In this document: positions 1 to 10,300 of the stretch, in pieces
Layout: every line of letters begins with the position of its first letter
How positions within the stretch are numbered: position 1 is the stretch's first letter
Assembly: GCA_009711705.1 (NCBI GenBank)
Contig: VENG01000029.1
Location: 27,824 to 91,823, forward strand
Length of the DNA: 64,000 nt
Source of the DNA: Bacillota bacterium
Lineage (GTDB): Bacteria > Bacillota > Desulfotomaculia > Desulfotomaculales > VENG01
Direction: 5' to 3'
Made by a program: the position numbers and the translations under genes
The notes under the pieces: model-generated
The model's input: the letters and a program-made list of their open reading frames with translations, nothing else
What the model was told of the DNA's origin: nothing
Databases searched by the model: none

Positions 1-798
1 TTTGAGTGTCCTCGCTGTGGATGCAAGGAATACTACCATATCTCTTCACGTCGGCACTATCAATGTCGAGATTGTAATTATCAAGCTTCCCTCACAGCAG
101 GGACCATTTTCCATAAGACCCGCACAGCGTTGCGGAAATGGTTTTGGGCCATATTCCTGGTTGCCAATGACAAACGAGGCTTCTCCGCCCTTTCTTTGCA
201 GCATAGTATTGATGTCAGTTATCCTACAGCATGGCTAATACTTCATAAGATTAGAACTGCAATGTCCGACCGTGATCAGCTCTATAAGCTTGCGGGGTTG
301 GTGCAATTAGATGATGCGTTTTCTGGTGGACCAAACGGTTTTCAAGGCCGTGGTACCTCCAAAAGACCGGTTTACGTTGCGGTATCGACAGACAACGAGG
401 GCAAACCTCTATACGTTAAAATGAAAGCTGTGGATCGAGTTAACAAGGCTACAGCATTAGAGTTTGCAAACCAAGCAATCTCCAAAGGATGTGCAGTTAC
501 AACGGATGGATTAACGGCGTATCCACAGTTAAAGTCCCAAGGATATACTCATGAGCGAGTTCTATCTTCTTCCCCGGAAGCCGAAGAAAAGCTTCATTGG
601 GTACATGCCCTTATTTCTAATGCTAAGGCTTTCATGGTTGGTACTTTCCATGGCCTCGATAAAAGCCATTTACAGGCCTATTTAGATGAGTTTTGCTACC
701 GTTTTAACCGTAGAAAGTGGCGTAACCAGCTTTTCAACAGGCTTTTGCATGCGTGTGTGGTAGGTCCAACTGTGACTTATGCTGAGCTAACTTTATAG
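1..798 (+). CDS. IS1595-family (ISXO2-like) transposase, 5' end cut by window edge
   Basis: The reading frame is open from base 1, so the N-terminus lies outside the window. It begins with a zinc-ribbon (CPRCG, then CRDC about 18 residues later), as expected for the N-terminal domain of ISXO2/IS1595 transposases. A DDE-type catalytic domain follows, with acidic residues in VQLDDAF and TTDGLTAYP and a C-terminal FNRR segment. The C-terminus (stop at 798) is intact. It would cut and paste its own element. No second copy or clear terminal inverted repeat is visible downstream, so the right boundary is undefined. The family call is from motif order; the exact subgroup is not certain. Confidence 0.85.
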   Translation, partial: FECPRCGCKEYYHISSRRHYQCRDCNYQASLTAGTIFHKTRTALRKWFWAIFLVANDKRGFSALSLQHSIDVSYPTAWLILHKIRTAMSDRDQLYKLAGLVQLDDAFSGGPNGFQGRGTSKRPVYVAVSTDNEGKPLYVKMKAVDRVNKATALEFANQAISKGCAVTTDGLTAYPQLKSQGYTHERVLSSSPEAEEKLHWVHALISNAKAFMVGTFHGLDKSHLQAYLDEFCYRFNRRKWRNQLFNRLLHACVVGPTVTYAELTL

Positions 799-940
799 TC
801 ATGAATAATAATGTCTCGTGACGTAATGTCCTGAAAAGTTGACGCGTTGAACCGTTCCAAAGATGACGAGCTTGTTGTTGAGTATAACCCTACCAACCTT
901 GTGACACCAGCGCAGTTTTTATGGCTCTTCAGTAACTAAA

Positions 941-977
941 AAGCCGTAATTCCTTATTTCCACAAGGAACTACGGCT
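941..977 (-). terminator. Intrinsic terminator hairpin
   Basis: A 15-bp near-perfect inverted repeat (AAGCCGTAATTCCTT / AAGGAACTACGGCTT) with a 7-nt loop. On the minus strand it is followed by a short T-run (rc of ctaaaaa). It would stop minus-strand transcription heading toward the IS1595 gene. Confidence 0.6.
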
Positions 978-1319
978 TCCCACTTCGTATTTTACATACA
1001 AGCAGATAATATTATTTTACTGAATTTCCAAATTTTGGTGGAGGCGGGCCGTTACCTGACAAAACCACAGACTATGCCGATCTTACATTATCATTAAATA
1101 TTACCGATTTAAGGATTAATGTTAAAACAAGGTTTTTCCACAGAATTTCTTTAACTACTTACTTAAACTCTCTATCCCTTTAGACTAAAAACGACTTTAA
1201 TCTGGTCAAGTATTTGTTGCCCGCCTTAACACTTTCATACAAGCTATGGTTTCCATAACTGTAAGTACCGAAGTTACTTTCCCCGACGCTTTAAGTTCTT
1301 TTTTGCTTGACATCAAGTG

Positions 1320-1497
1320 TTAATCTTTCTTGCTTAGATTTAAACCATCAATATAACCTTGGGTTGTAGCTGCAATTTTAAATAGTAAAGAAATTTCCTC
1401 CTGAGCGAATCTGAACAACCTATTAATATCTCCATCAAAGCGATAATGTGCAATGGCTTCCTCAACTTTATTTTTGCGGTGGAAAGGTTACCTTTTC
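1320..1497 (-). pseudogene. Decayed gene fragment, unknown family
   Basis: The minus strand has an open frame of about 58 codons with protein-like composition (for example HYRFDGDINRLFRFAQEE, then a basic C-terminus ending SKKD). It has no start codon: a stop codon immediately precedes it. It looks like the C-terminal remnant of a small protein. I do not recognise the family. The neighbouring minus-strand ORF at 1536-1775 may be another piece of the same decayed locus. Confidence 0.3.
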
Positions 1498-1535
1498 AGA
1501 AACCATTTGAGACAAAAAAAGACCGGCCCCTGGTC

Positions 1536-1775
1536 CTACCACATCTCATCATCCCATTCTTCTAAATCCTCTACATAAATCAGCGTTAAAACCATACCCA
1601 AAGAATATATAGCAAAGGATTCTTCAAGCAATAACTCATTTGGGTCATGTTTTTTTTCACCCAGGCTGAGGCTAACACTTTTTAGGGTGTGCTTGGTTGT
1701 GTTCCTAGTTCCACTGGTCTCGGAAATAATAAACAGACAGGCGGCCCGGTTGAAGTGTACTGATGAAATCCACAA
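1536..1775 (-). pseudogene. Possible gene remnant, unknown
   Basis: A 79-codon minus-strand ORF ending in an acidic tail (EDLEEWDDEMW) after a hydrophobic stretch (FAIYSLGMVLTLIYV). No ribosome binding site is apparent and the N-terminal half has unconvincing composition. It may be the C-terminus of a decayed protein. Function unknown. Confidence 0.2.
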
Positions 1776-2285
1776 AACCCTTACCCAAATGGTATAGTAT
1801 GCGTTTAACCTAGGGTAAAGCTGACTGGGCTTAACAAAAAATTGAATATTTTCTCATAGATTTAACAAAAAAAGAAAAAAATATCAACTTTCTGCAGGAA
1901 AAACACTTCTAACCCCGAACTTGTAGAACTTAAAAGGTGTCTAAGTTGATACAAATATTCTAATTGATATTTTGAGAAGTTATCGGCCTTCAACCCAAAA
2001 ATAAAGAATTTTAAATATAACTCTAAAAGTTCTTTAGCTTTTTTATGTAGGCTTATTGAAGTAGAAATATCCCGATATAATATCTTGCCATACGATTAAA
2101 GAGCTTTTACAATACCATACCCATATTTCCAACGAGAAAGAAAAAAGAATCTTTTGAACATATTTACTCGCTATTTGAGATTCTACCTACAACACAAGAA
2201 CTATCTTATAACACTGGTTAATCAGGGACGGCATGCTAATGGTGATAGCCAGCGGTACCGCGGTTAAGTTTCAATAGTTTTACTC
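1776..2285. other. AT-rich intergenic stretch, nothing recognised
   Basis: No ORF with plausible start and composition is seen on either strand. It precedes the isochorismatase relic and the pfa operon, so the pfa promoter may lie at its right end. No strong -35/-10 pair could be picked out. Confidence 0.3.
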
Positions 2286-2609
2286 GGAGGTGATTTTCTG
2301 CCTGGCAGAGTCCTACTGGTGACAGACATTTTGAACGACTTCTTCAGGGGAGACGGTGCCCTTTATTGCGGTCCAGCGGAGCAAAAATATTGGACGGGTA
2401 ACCGAGTTAGTCCGGGAATTCAGCTCTCGCAAAGAACCCTTGGTTTTCATCGTGGACGCTTACGAACTAGACGATTGAAATTCAACCGCTTTCCCGCCCA
2501 CTGCGTTAAGGGTACACCAGGGTTCGGGGTCATAGACGACTGACATCCTTTACCGTATCCGGCGCCAGGATCACCAAAGTGACCAAAAACAGGTACTACG
2601 CTCCATGAA
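2286..2609 (+). pseudogene. Isochorismatase-family cysteine hydrolase, multiply frameshifted
   Basis: Successive short segments in different plus frames give, in the correct family order: LLVTDILNDFF (catalytic Asp region), TELVREFSSRKEPLVFIVDA, then FNRFPAHCVKGTPG (catalytic Cys motif), VIDDLHP, PAPGSPK and VTKNRYYA. Isochorismatase/nicotinamidase-like hydrolases have exactly this order. At least three frame changes separate the pieces. The C-terminus is missing: pfaD begins at 2605. A good ribosome site (cggaggtg, 2285-2292) precedes the first segment, whose nearest in-frame start is CTG at 2298. The gene is dead as it stands. It may be a relic of an older gene displaced by the pfa operon. 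Confidence 0.7.
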
Positions 2610-4338
2610 TAATATTCGAACACAATCAACAGCTGAAAATGTCGATCTTAGGCACTCCCTCGAAGGTGGACGAGATACTCCGGAATATCCGTTTTCCGGA
2701 ATTCATTCTGAACCGAGATCGTGTTTGGGATACTGGTATCCCGGTGAAAACCCGGCGGCGGAGGGGAGTGAAGCGCTCCTTGAAGCACTTCGTTCAATTT
2801 ACCGGTCGTTTTTCGTACTCCTAAAGGACTGCAGGTATCTTGTCGGTTCCGGTGGTACCGGGCGATTGGGAGAAACAGCTCCAGAATCGGGCACTCTACC
2901 GATTTATGCCTACTCTCCTGCAATTCCCCTGGAAAACCTGGGAGATCACGGATTCTGCCGGGACCATGGCATCCAGTACCCCTATATCGGTGGCTCCATG
3001 GCCCATGGCATCAGTTCCGTGGAGATTGTGGAAGCTCTTGGCCGGGGCGGCATGCTTGGATTTTTCGGAGTTGCCGGTCTGCCTCCCAGGAGAATCCAAG
3101 CTGCCGTAGACCGACTTCAAGAGACCATGGGTACGAAGCCTTACGGGTTCAACCTAATTCACAGTCCCAACGAACCCCAGCTCGAAACTCAGATTGCAGA
3201 AATGTATATACGCAAAGGTGTACATCGGGTTGAAGCTTCGGCGTTTCTCGATATTACGCTGCCTGTTGTCCGGTACCGGGTTTATGGTATTCACCTGGGA
3301 CCGGATGGAAATATCATTACGCCCAACCAGCTCATTGCCAAGGTATCCCGGGTTGAGGTGGCATCGAAGTTTTTCTCACCACCACCAGAGAAGTATCTGC
3401 AGGAGTTGGTGGAACTTGGAGATATCACCAAGAAACAGGCAGAGCTTGCCCGGCAGGTTCCCCTTGCACAGGATATTACCGCGGAGGCGGATTCTGGTGG
3501 TCATACCGACAGCCGGCCTGCAATTTCCCTGCTGCCGACGATGCTTGCCCTTCGAGATGCGAAGCAGCGGGAATTTGAATACTGCTGTAGGCTACGGGTA
3601 GGTCTCGCTGGTGGTATTTCTACACCGTTATCGACCGCTGCAGCATTTGCCATGGGAGCGGCATACGTGGTGACCGGTTCGGTCAACCAGGCGTGTATCG
3701 AGTCGGGGACTTCCCCGGCCGTTCGTGAGCTGCTTGCCCAGGTGCAGCAGGCTGACGTGATTCTTGCTCCCGCCGCTGACATGTTCGAAATGAATGCGAA
3801 GGTTCAGGTACTAAAACGGGGAACCATGTTCCCCATGCGGGCGGCCAAGCTTGCAGAACTTTATCGAATTTACAACAGTATCGATGAAATCCCGCCCGCT
3901 GAACGAATACAGCTGGAAAAAACCGTATTTCGAGCTTCTTTTGATGAAATCTGGAACCAGACGGTCCGGTACTTTCAGGAACGGGACACGACTCAGCTTG
4001 ACAAAGCTTCGGACAACCCGAAGTATAAGTTAGCGCTTACCTTCCGCTGGTATCTCGGCCAGGCGTCCCATTGGGCTATTACAGGAAATCCCGATCGTAA
4101 GATTGATTATCAGATATGGTGCGGTCCGGCAATGGGTGCCTTCAATGAGTGGACAAAGGGAAGCTTTTTAGAGCATCCCCAAAACCGGCAAGTGGTTTCG
4201 GTTGCCTTGAACCTTCTCCATGGAGCTGCAGTCTTAACAAGAATTAACACCCTTCGCAGTTCTGGTATCTACCCTGGGCCAGAGTTCAATCCGGTTCCCC
4301 TGGAAGAACCCGAACTGTCAAAATATTTAATAAAATGA
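2605..4338 (+). CDS. pfaD: PfaD-type enoyl reductase of PUFA/secondary-lipid synthase
   Basis: Encodes about 577 aa, close to the usual PfaD length. The FMN-binding TIM-barrel (nitronate monooxygenase-like) is full-length. Hallmarks include IGGSMAHGISSVEIVEALG, GFFGVAGL, PYGFNLIHSPNEP, VEASAFLDITLPVVRYR, TAEADSGGHTDSRP, GAAYVVTGSVNQACIESGTS, PAADMFEMNAKVQVLKRGTMF and the C-terminal YQIWCGPAMGAFNEW. PfaD reduces the enoyl-ACP intermediate in each round of anaerobic PUFA-synthase elongation. It is first in the operon, as in myxobacterial pfa1. The stop overlaps an upstream ATG of pfaA. The 2605 start has no strong ribosome site, so the true start could be slightly downstream, but homology begins around LGYWYPG at residue 41. 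Confidence 0.92.
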   Translation: MNNIRTQSTAENVDLRHSLEGGRDTPEYPFSGIHSEPRSCLGYWYPGENPAAEGSEALLEALRSIYRSFFVLLKDCRYLVGSGGTGRLGETAPESGTLPIYAYSPAIPLENLGDHGFCRDHGIQYPYIGGSMAHGISSVEIVEALGRGGMLGFFGVAGLPPRRIQAAVDRLQETMGTKPYGFNLIHSPNEPQLETQIAEMYIRKGVHRVEASAFLDITLPVVRYRVYGIHLGPDGNIITPNQLIAKVSRVEVASKFFSPPPEKYLQELVELGDITKKQAELARQVPLAQDITAEADSGGHTDSRPAISLLPTMLALRDAKQREFEYCCRLRVGLAGGISTPLSTAAAFAMGAAYVVTGSVNQACIESGTSPAVRELLAQVQQADVILAPAADMFEMNAKVQVLKRGTMFPMRAAKLAELYRIYNSIDEIPPAERIQLEKTVFRASFDEIWNQTVRYFQERDTTQLDKASDNPKYKLALTFRWYLGQASHWAITGNPDRKIDYQIWCGPAMGAFNEWTKGSFLEHPQNRQVVSVALNLLHGAAVLTRINTLRSSGIYPGPEFNPVPLEEPELSKYLIK

Positions 4339-4355
4339 CGAAAGAGGAGAATGAA

Positions 4356-7300
4356 ATGAAGCCCTCCCAACCCTCTAGGACAAGATCACTGGCAATAATC
4401 GGTATCGATTGCATTTTTCCGAAAGCTTCGATTCTGCAAGCATACTGGTCAAACATCAAGAAGCGCATAGATGCAATTACTGAAGTGCCGGATACCCATT
4501 GGAGCATTGAAGATTTTTACGATCAGAATCCAAAAGCTCCTGATAAAACCTACGCCTGCCGGGGTGGGTTTATTTCACCTGTGGACTTCAATCCCCTTGA
4601 GTTTGCCATTGCTCCCAACACGATAGAGGCAACCGATACTTCCCAGCTTCTCGGATTGATTGTCGCCGGACGTGCCCTTGAAGATGCCGGTTACGGAAAA
4701 GACAGTAATTTCGACAAAAAGCGAACCAGCGTAATCCTCGGCGTTACCGGAGCCCTTAAGTTGGTTGTTCCCCTGGGGGCCAGGCTGGGTCACCCTTACT
4801 GGAGAAAAGCATTAGAGGAATGTGGCGCGGGCGATGAGTTTACCGATCAGGTCGTCCGGAGAATTTCCGATTCGTACGTGGAATGGCAGGAGCTTTCCTT
4901 TCCCGGTCTCCTCGGCAACGTGGTTGCCGGGCGAATTGCAAACCACCTGGACCTTGGGGGTACCAACTGCGTAGTGGATGCAGCCTGCGGCAGCTCCCTG
5001 AGTGCTTTTAACCTTGCTAGTCTCGAGTTGGAGACGGGGCGGAGCGATATCGTTATTACCGGCGGTGTGGATACCTTTAATGACATTTTCATGTACATGT
5101 GCTTCAGCAAATCATCAGCACTTTCACCAACAGGCCATGCCCGTCCATTTGATCACAAATGTGATGGGACTATTATCGGTGAAGGCCTCGGTATGATTGT
5201 CCTGAAACGCCTCGAGGATGCAGAACGGGATGGAGACAGAATATATGCAGTTATCCGGGGAGTTGGTACATCAAGTGACGGGAAGGGGGCAGCAATTTAT
5301 GCCCCGAAAGCTGACGGTCAGAAGCAGGCCCTGTTAAAAGCATACGAACAGGCGGGAGTCAACCCCCGAACCATTGAGCTTCTCGAAGCGCATGGCACGG
5401 GGACAAAGGCCGGTGACCAGACCGAGATAACCGCCCTGAACGAGATATACAGTTCAGCAAGTAGCGATACTACATGGTGCGCCATTGGGTCCGTCAAGTC
5501 CCAGATCGGCCATACGAAAGCTGCAGCAGGGGTTGCCGGCCTGATTAAAGCTGCCCTTGGCCTCTACTACAAGGTACTGCCGCCTACCATCAAGGTTGAA
5601 AAACCTATGGAGATCTTAGCTTCCTGTGACACGCCCTTTTACGTAAATACCGAGCTGCGACCCTGGATGCTTTCGGACGAATTCCCAAGACGTGCGGCTG
5701 TGAGTTCGTTCGGATTCGGCGGAAGTAATTACCACTGCATTCTCGAGGAATATTCAGGTACGAAAACAGTCATTGACTGGGACAACAGCGTCCAGATAGT
5801 TGCTTTTTCCGCACCTTCGGCAGAATCTCTCAAGATAAAGCTCGATAGCTGGAAAACGCCCGAAACCTGGCCGGAACTCTGCCTCCAGGCCGAGAAAACC
5901 AGAAACGAGTTTTTCCCATCGGATCAGTTCAGAATGGTGATTGTTCTTGAGCAGAAAGGAGCTTCACCGGAGAAGGTTTTTGGCACAGCAAAGACTCTTC
6001 TTAAGAAGAACGCCGGTAAAAAGAACTGGAGTACCCCTGATGGCGTTTACTTCGGATCAGGACCTGCTTCCGGTCCGCCTGCAGTGCTGTTCCCCGGACA
6101 GGGCGCCCAGTATACGGGAATGCTGCAGGATCTCGCTTGCCAGTTTCCGATGATGCTTAATACCCTGGTGGATGCAGACAGTTCATTCGCAAAGAACCGG
6201 TCAGAAGGAATAAAAAAGCGCTTGAGTGACCTTATTTATCCCGTTCCAGTGTTTGATAGGGAGCGAAAAGAAATTCAGGAAAAAGAGCTTCGTGATACGA
6301 GAGTCGCCCAACCAGCTCTCGGAGCTGTATGCATGGGAGCGCTACATATATTAAAGTACTTCGGATTGGAAGCCGGTGCCTATGCCGGGCACAGCTACGG
6401 TGAACTGACCGCACTTTGTGCCGCAGGATGCCTGACTCCGGAAGAGCTCCACAAGCTTTCTGCTGTTCGCGGGAACCTGATGGCCGGGAGATCCGGGGAT
6501 CTCGGTTCCATGCTTGCGGTACAGGATACAACATTAAGAATTGAGGAAGTACTAAAAGAACATAATCTTGATCTCGTTATTGCAAATAAGAATGCGTCGG
6601 ACCAGTCAGTGCTCTCGGGCAGGACCGATGAGATTGAACGAGCAGTGGAAATCTTTAAGAATCTTGGTTTCCGCAGTACCAAGCTTCAGGTTGCCGCAGC
6701 ATTTCACAGTTCAATCATTTCCGATGCTCAGGAACCCTTCCGCCGGGTATTGGACGAAGTAGCATTCCCGCAGTCAAAAGTCCCGGTATATGCCAATTCT
6801 ACCGGTGCTATGTACCCTGATTCTCCCGATGAAGCACGGAAACTCCTCGCGGGCCAGTTGGCCAGACCGGTTGAGTTTGTCAGGGAAATCAAAGCTATTC
6901 ACGATGCAGGCATCAGGACTTTTATCGAATCCGGACCGGGAGCGCGCCTTACCGGGCTAGTGAAAGCAATTCTCGGAACTTCATCCGATTATGAAGCTCT
7001 TACCCTTGACCCTTCCCAGGGGAAACGGGGAGCTTTAACCGACTTAGCGCGCCTGCTGGCAAATCTTGCCGCCCTTGGGCAGAACATCAAACTTCATCTC
7101 TGGAATCCTCTTACCGAAGCTGAAAAACGTGCCCTTGAGAACAAAAAAGCTAAAATGACAATACCGATCAGCGGTGCCAACTATGTAAAACCGAAGGATA
7201 AGAAACCGGCCTACCCGCCAGTTCCAGCTCCAGCCAGAACAACTATTCAGAAAGAAGCCCGTACCATGCGCAGGAATCCGGAAGTTCGATTCAATCCCGG

Positions 7301-10300
7301 AACTCCAAAACCCGGCAAACAGTCAAACCAGGCTCTTTCGAGCTCTAACGATTCCCCGTCAATCCCGGAAGGAGCAGACCGGTCCACCCTTCTTGAAGCT
7401 TTACGCATTACCCAGCAGAACATGGCTGCCCTCCAATCGGTTCAGGAGCAGACAGCTCATCTGCACCAGCAGTTCCTCACAAATCAGGAATCAGCCCTGC
7501 AATCTCTCCAGGCACTCCTTGACCAGCAACAGACACTTGTCAGCGCTTCTCTGGGACAGGTTCCTTCCATACCAAGGGGATCGGCGGCAGCAGCCCTTCA
7601 ACCCGTTCAATCTCCAACACCTAGCAAACCTCCGGCAGTTGCAGAAAACTCCGACACAGGTACAGTTTCACAGCTTGCTGAAACTTCACCCTCCCGGATA
7701 ACAGGTACAAGCAATGTTTCGGGAGTTCTCCTCGATGTAGTGGCGGAAAAGACCGGATATCCGATTGAGATGCTGGAACTCGACATGACACTCGATTCCG
7801 ACCTGGGCATCGATTCAAATAAGAGAGTAGAGATATTTTCCACCCTCCGCGATAGAGTTCCTGGTCTCCAGACTGTCAGGTCCGAGCATATGGATACCTT
7901 GAAAACCCTGAAAGATATTGTTGCTTTTGCTGCCGGGGATACCGGAAACTCTCCGGAAAAAACGCCGGTACAGCCGGGTTCCGGTGCAGTGGTACAAGCT
8001 CCGGCAGTTGATGTGTCAAGTAAACTCCTCAACGTAATTGCCGAAAAAACCGGTTATCCGATTGAAATGCTTGAACTGGACATGGCCCTCGATACTGATC
8101 TGGGAATTGACTCCATCAAGAGCGTCGAAATATTCTCCGCGCTTCAGGACCGGATTCCTGGTGTTAAACCGGTAAAACCCGACCAGATGGGAACACTGAA
8201 AACACTCCGTGACATCGCTGACTTTATTTCCGGATGTGCTAACTCTTCCAGAGTGACTACCGGAATTGCCGGACATGAAACTTCGAAACAGGTCGCTGCA
8301 TCTCAAGCAGCTGAAGGGCAGAGTCATACAGAAGAATCGATTGCCCCTACCCTCTTCAAGATCATCTCCGAAAAAACGGGATATCCTGTTGAGATGCTGG
8401 AGTTAGACATGAACCTGGATGCGGATCTAGGTATCGACTCAATCAAACGTGTCGAAATTTTCTCAGTTCTTAAGGATGCAGTACCTGAAATGCCGCCTGT
8501 TGCAACTGACAGCATGAATACCATCAAATCATTGCGGGATATTACAGGGTATATCGTGCAGTCATTAAAAAAAACCGTGATTGACAGAGCTCAACCGGTA
8601 AAGACAACCACAGAACCACCCGCAGGCAGGGAGTTTGCTTCGGGGATCGAACTTCATCAGAAAATCCAGGTTCATGAACTTCCCCCTGAACAAGCACACC
8701 TTCACCGGGAGGTACTGACCTGTAACAAGCTTGAAGCCCGGAGCTGCGGCAAAACGGTTGTTTTGCCCGATAATGCCGAAATATGGATTACCGATGATTC
8801 TGCGGGACTGGCAGCTGGCATTGCCCGGCAGCTTGAGCAGAAAAACTACAGAGTTCGGCTGGTTACGTCCGACCGGATTGATAAGCTCGAAGCTTCAGAG
8901 CTTGCCGGATTAATCATAGTCTCACCTCCCGGTAAACTCGCTGATTCGTTCCTAACAACATCCTTCAGGATTCTCCAGAAAGCAGGAGCCAAACTCAGGA
9001 GTTCCGGTACGAGGAGTGGTGCTGTTTTCGCTACCATTTCACGTCTTGATGGGGCATTCGGCCTGAGGAGCATGGATGCGGGACACTCGGAAATCTCCGG
9101 CGGCCTAGCAGGTTTCGCCAAGACCGCCCATCTGGAATGGCCTGAGGTAACATGCATAGCTCTTGATGTCGACCGTGATTTAACAGACTATAATCTGATT
9201 GGCTGCCTAGTTGTCGAAGAAATTTTTACTAGGGAATCTATTGAAGTTGGAATCACAAGCGAAGGACGATTCAAGATTGAAACGGTTCCGGAAGATCTCC
9301 CAACGGGTGAATTAAACCTGCCGTTTGAGAAGGAAGACGTTATCATCATCACCGGCGGTGCAAGGGGCGTGACAGCCGAATGCGCTATCAAGCTTGCGGA
9401 AGCTGGCAGTCAGCTCGAGCTGAACATGGTTCTTCTCGGGCGTAGTGCCTCCCCTACCCCGGACCCGGATTGGATGCGTGATTTACATGATGAACAAACT
9501 GTAAAAAAGCAGATCCTGCAGCGAGCAGAGTTAAAGTTGACCCCCAGACAAGTGGAAGAACAGTACCAATCCCTGATGTCGAATCGTGAGGTGCATGATA
9601 CCCTCTCACGAATTGAAGCAGCAGGCGGAAAGGTGTTCTACCGTTCAGTCGATGTTCGTGATTTAGCTGCACTTTATTCAGTTCTTGATGATGTTAGGAA
9701 TTCCATCGGCCCGATTCGGGGACTTATTCACGGTGCAGGTGTCCTGGCCGACAAGCTTATCCTTGATAAATCACCGAACGAATTCGAGAAAGTATATGCC
9801 ACCAAGGCCGGTGGTTTAATGAATCTTCTTGAAGAGCTGCATCATGATACCCTCAGGGCCGTCGTACTCTTCTCTTCTTCCACGGGACGATACGGACGGA
9901 TAGGCCAAGTGGATTACGCGGTAGCTAACGAAGTCCTGAATAAAGGTGCCCGCCGCCTTGCAGCATTGCATCCCGAATGCAAGGTGCTTTCCATGAACTG
10001 GGGACCCTGGGACGGCGGGATGGTAACCCCTTCACTCAGGAAGATTTTTGAGAGCGAAGGTATAGGCATTATTCCCCTGAAAGCAGGAGCCGAATATCTG
10101 GCACGGGAACTCTCCGTACCCGGAACAGGTCCGGTCGAAGTCGTAATTATTGGCAAGCTTCCCGGTGAAACTCCCTTTGAAATTGTTGAAGTACCCAAAG
10201 GAATGACGATAGTACTTGAGAAGAAGCTGACCGTCAGGGATTATCCCCTTCTGCAATCGCATGTTATAAACGGAAAAGCTGTGGTCCCCGTAGCCATGAT

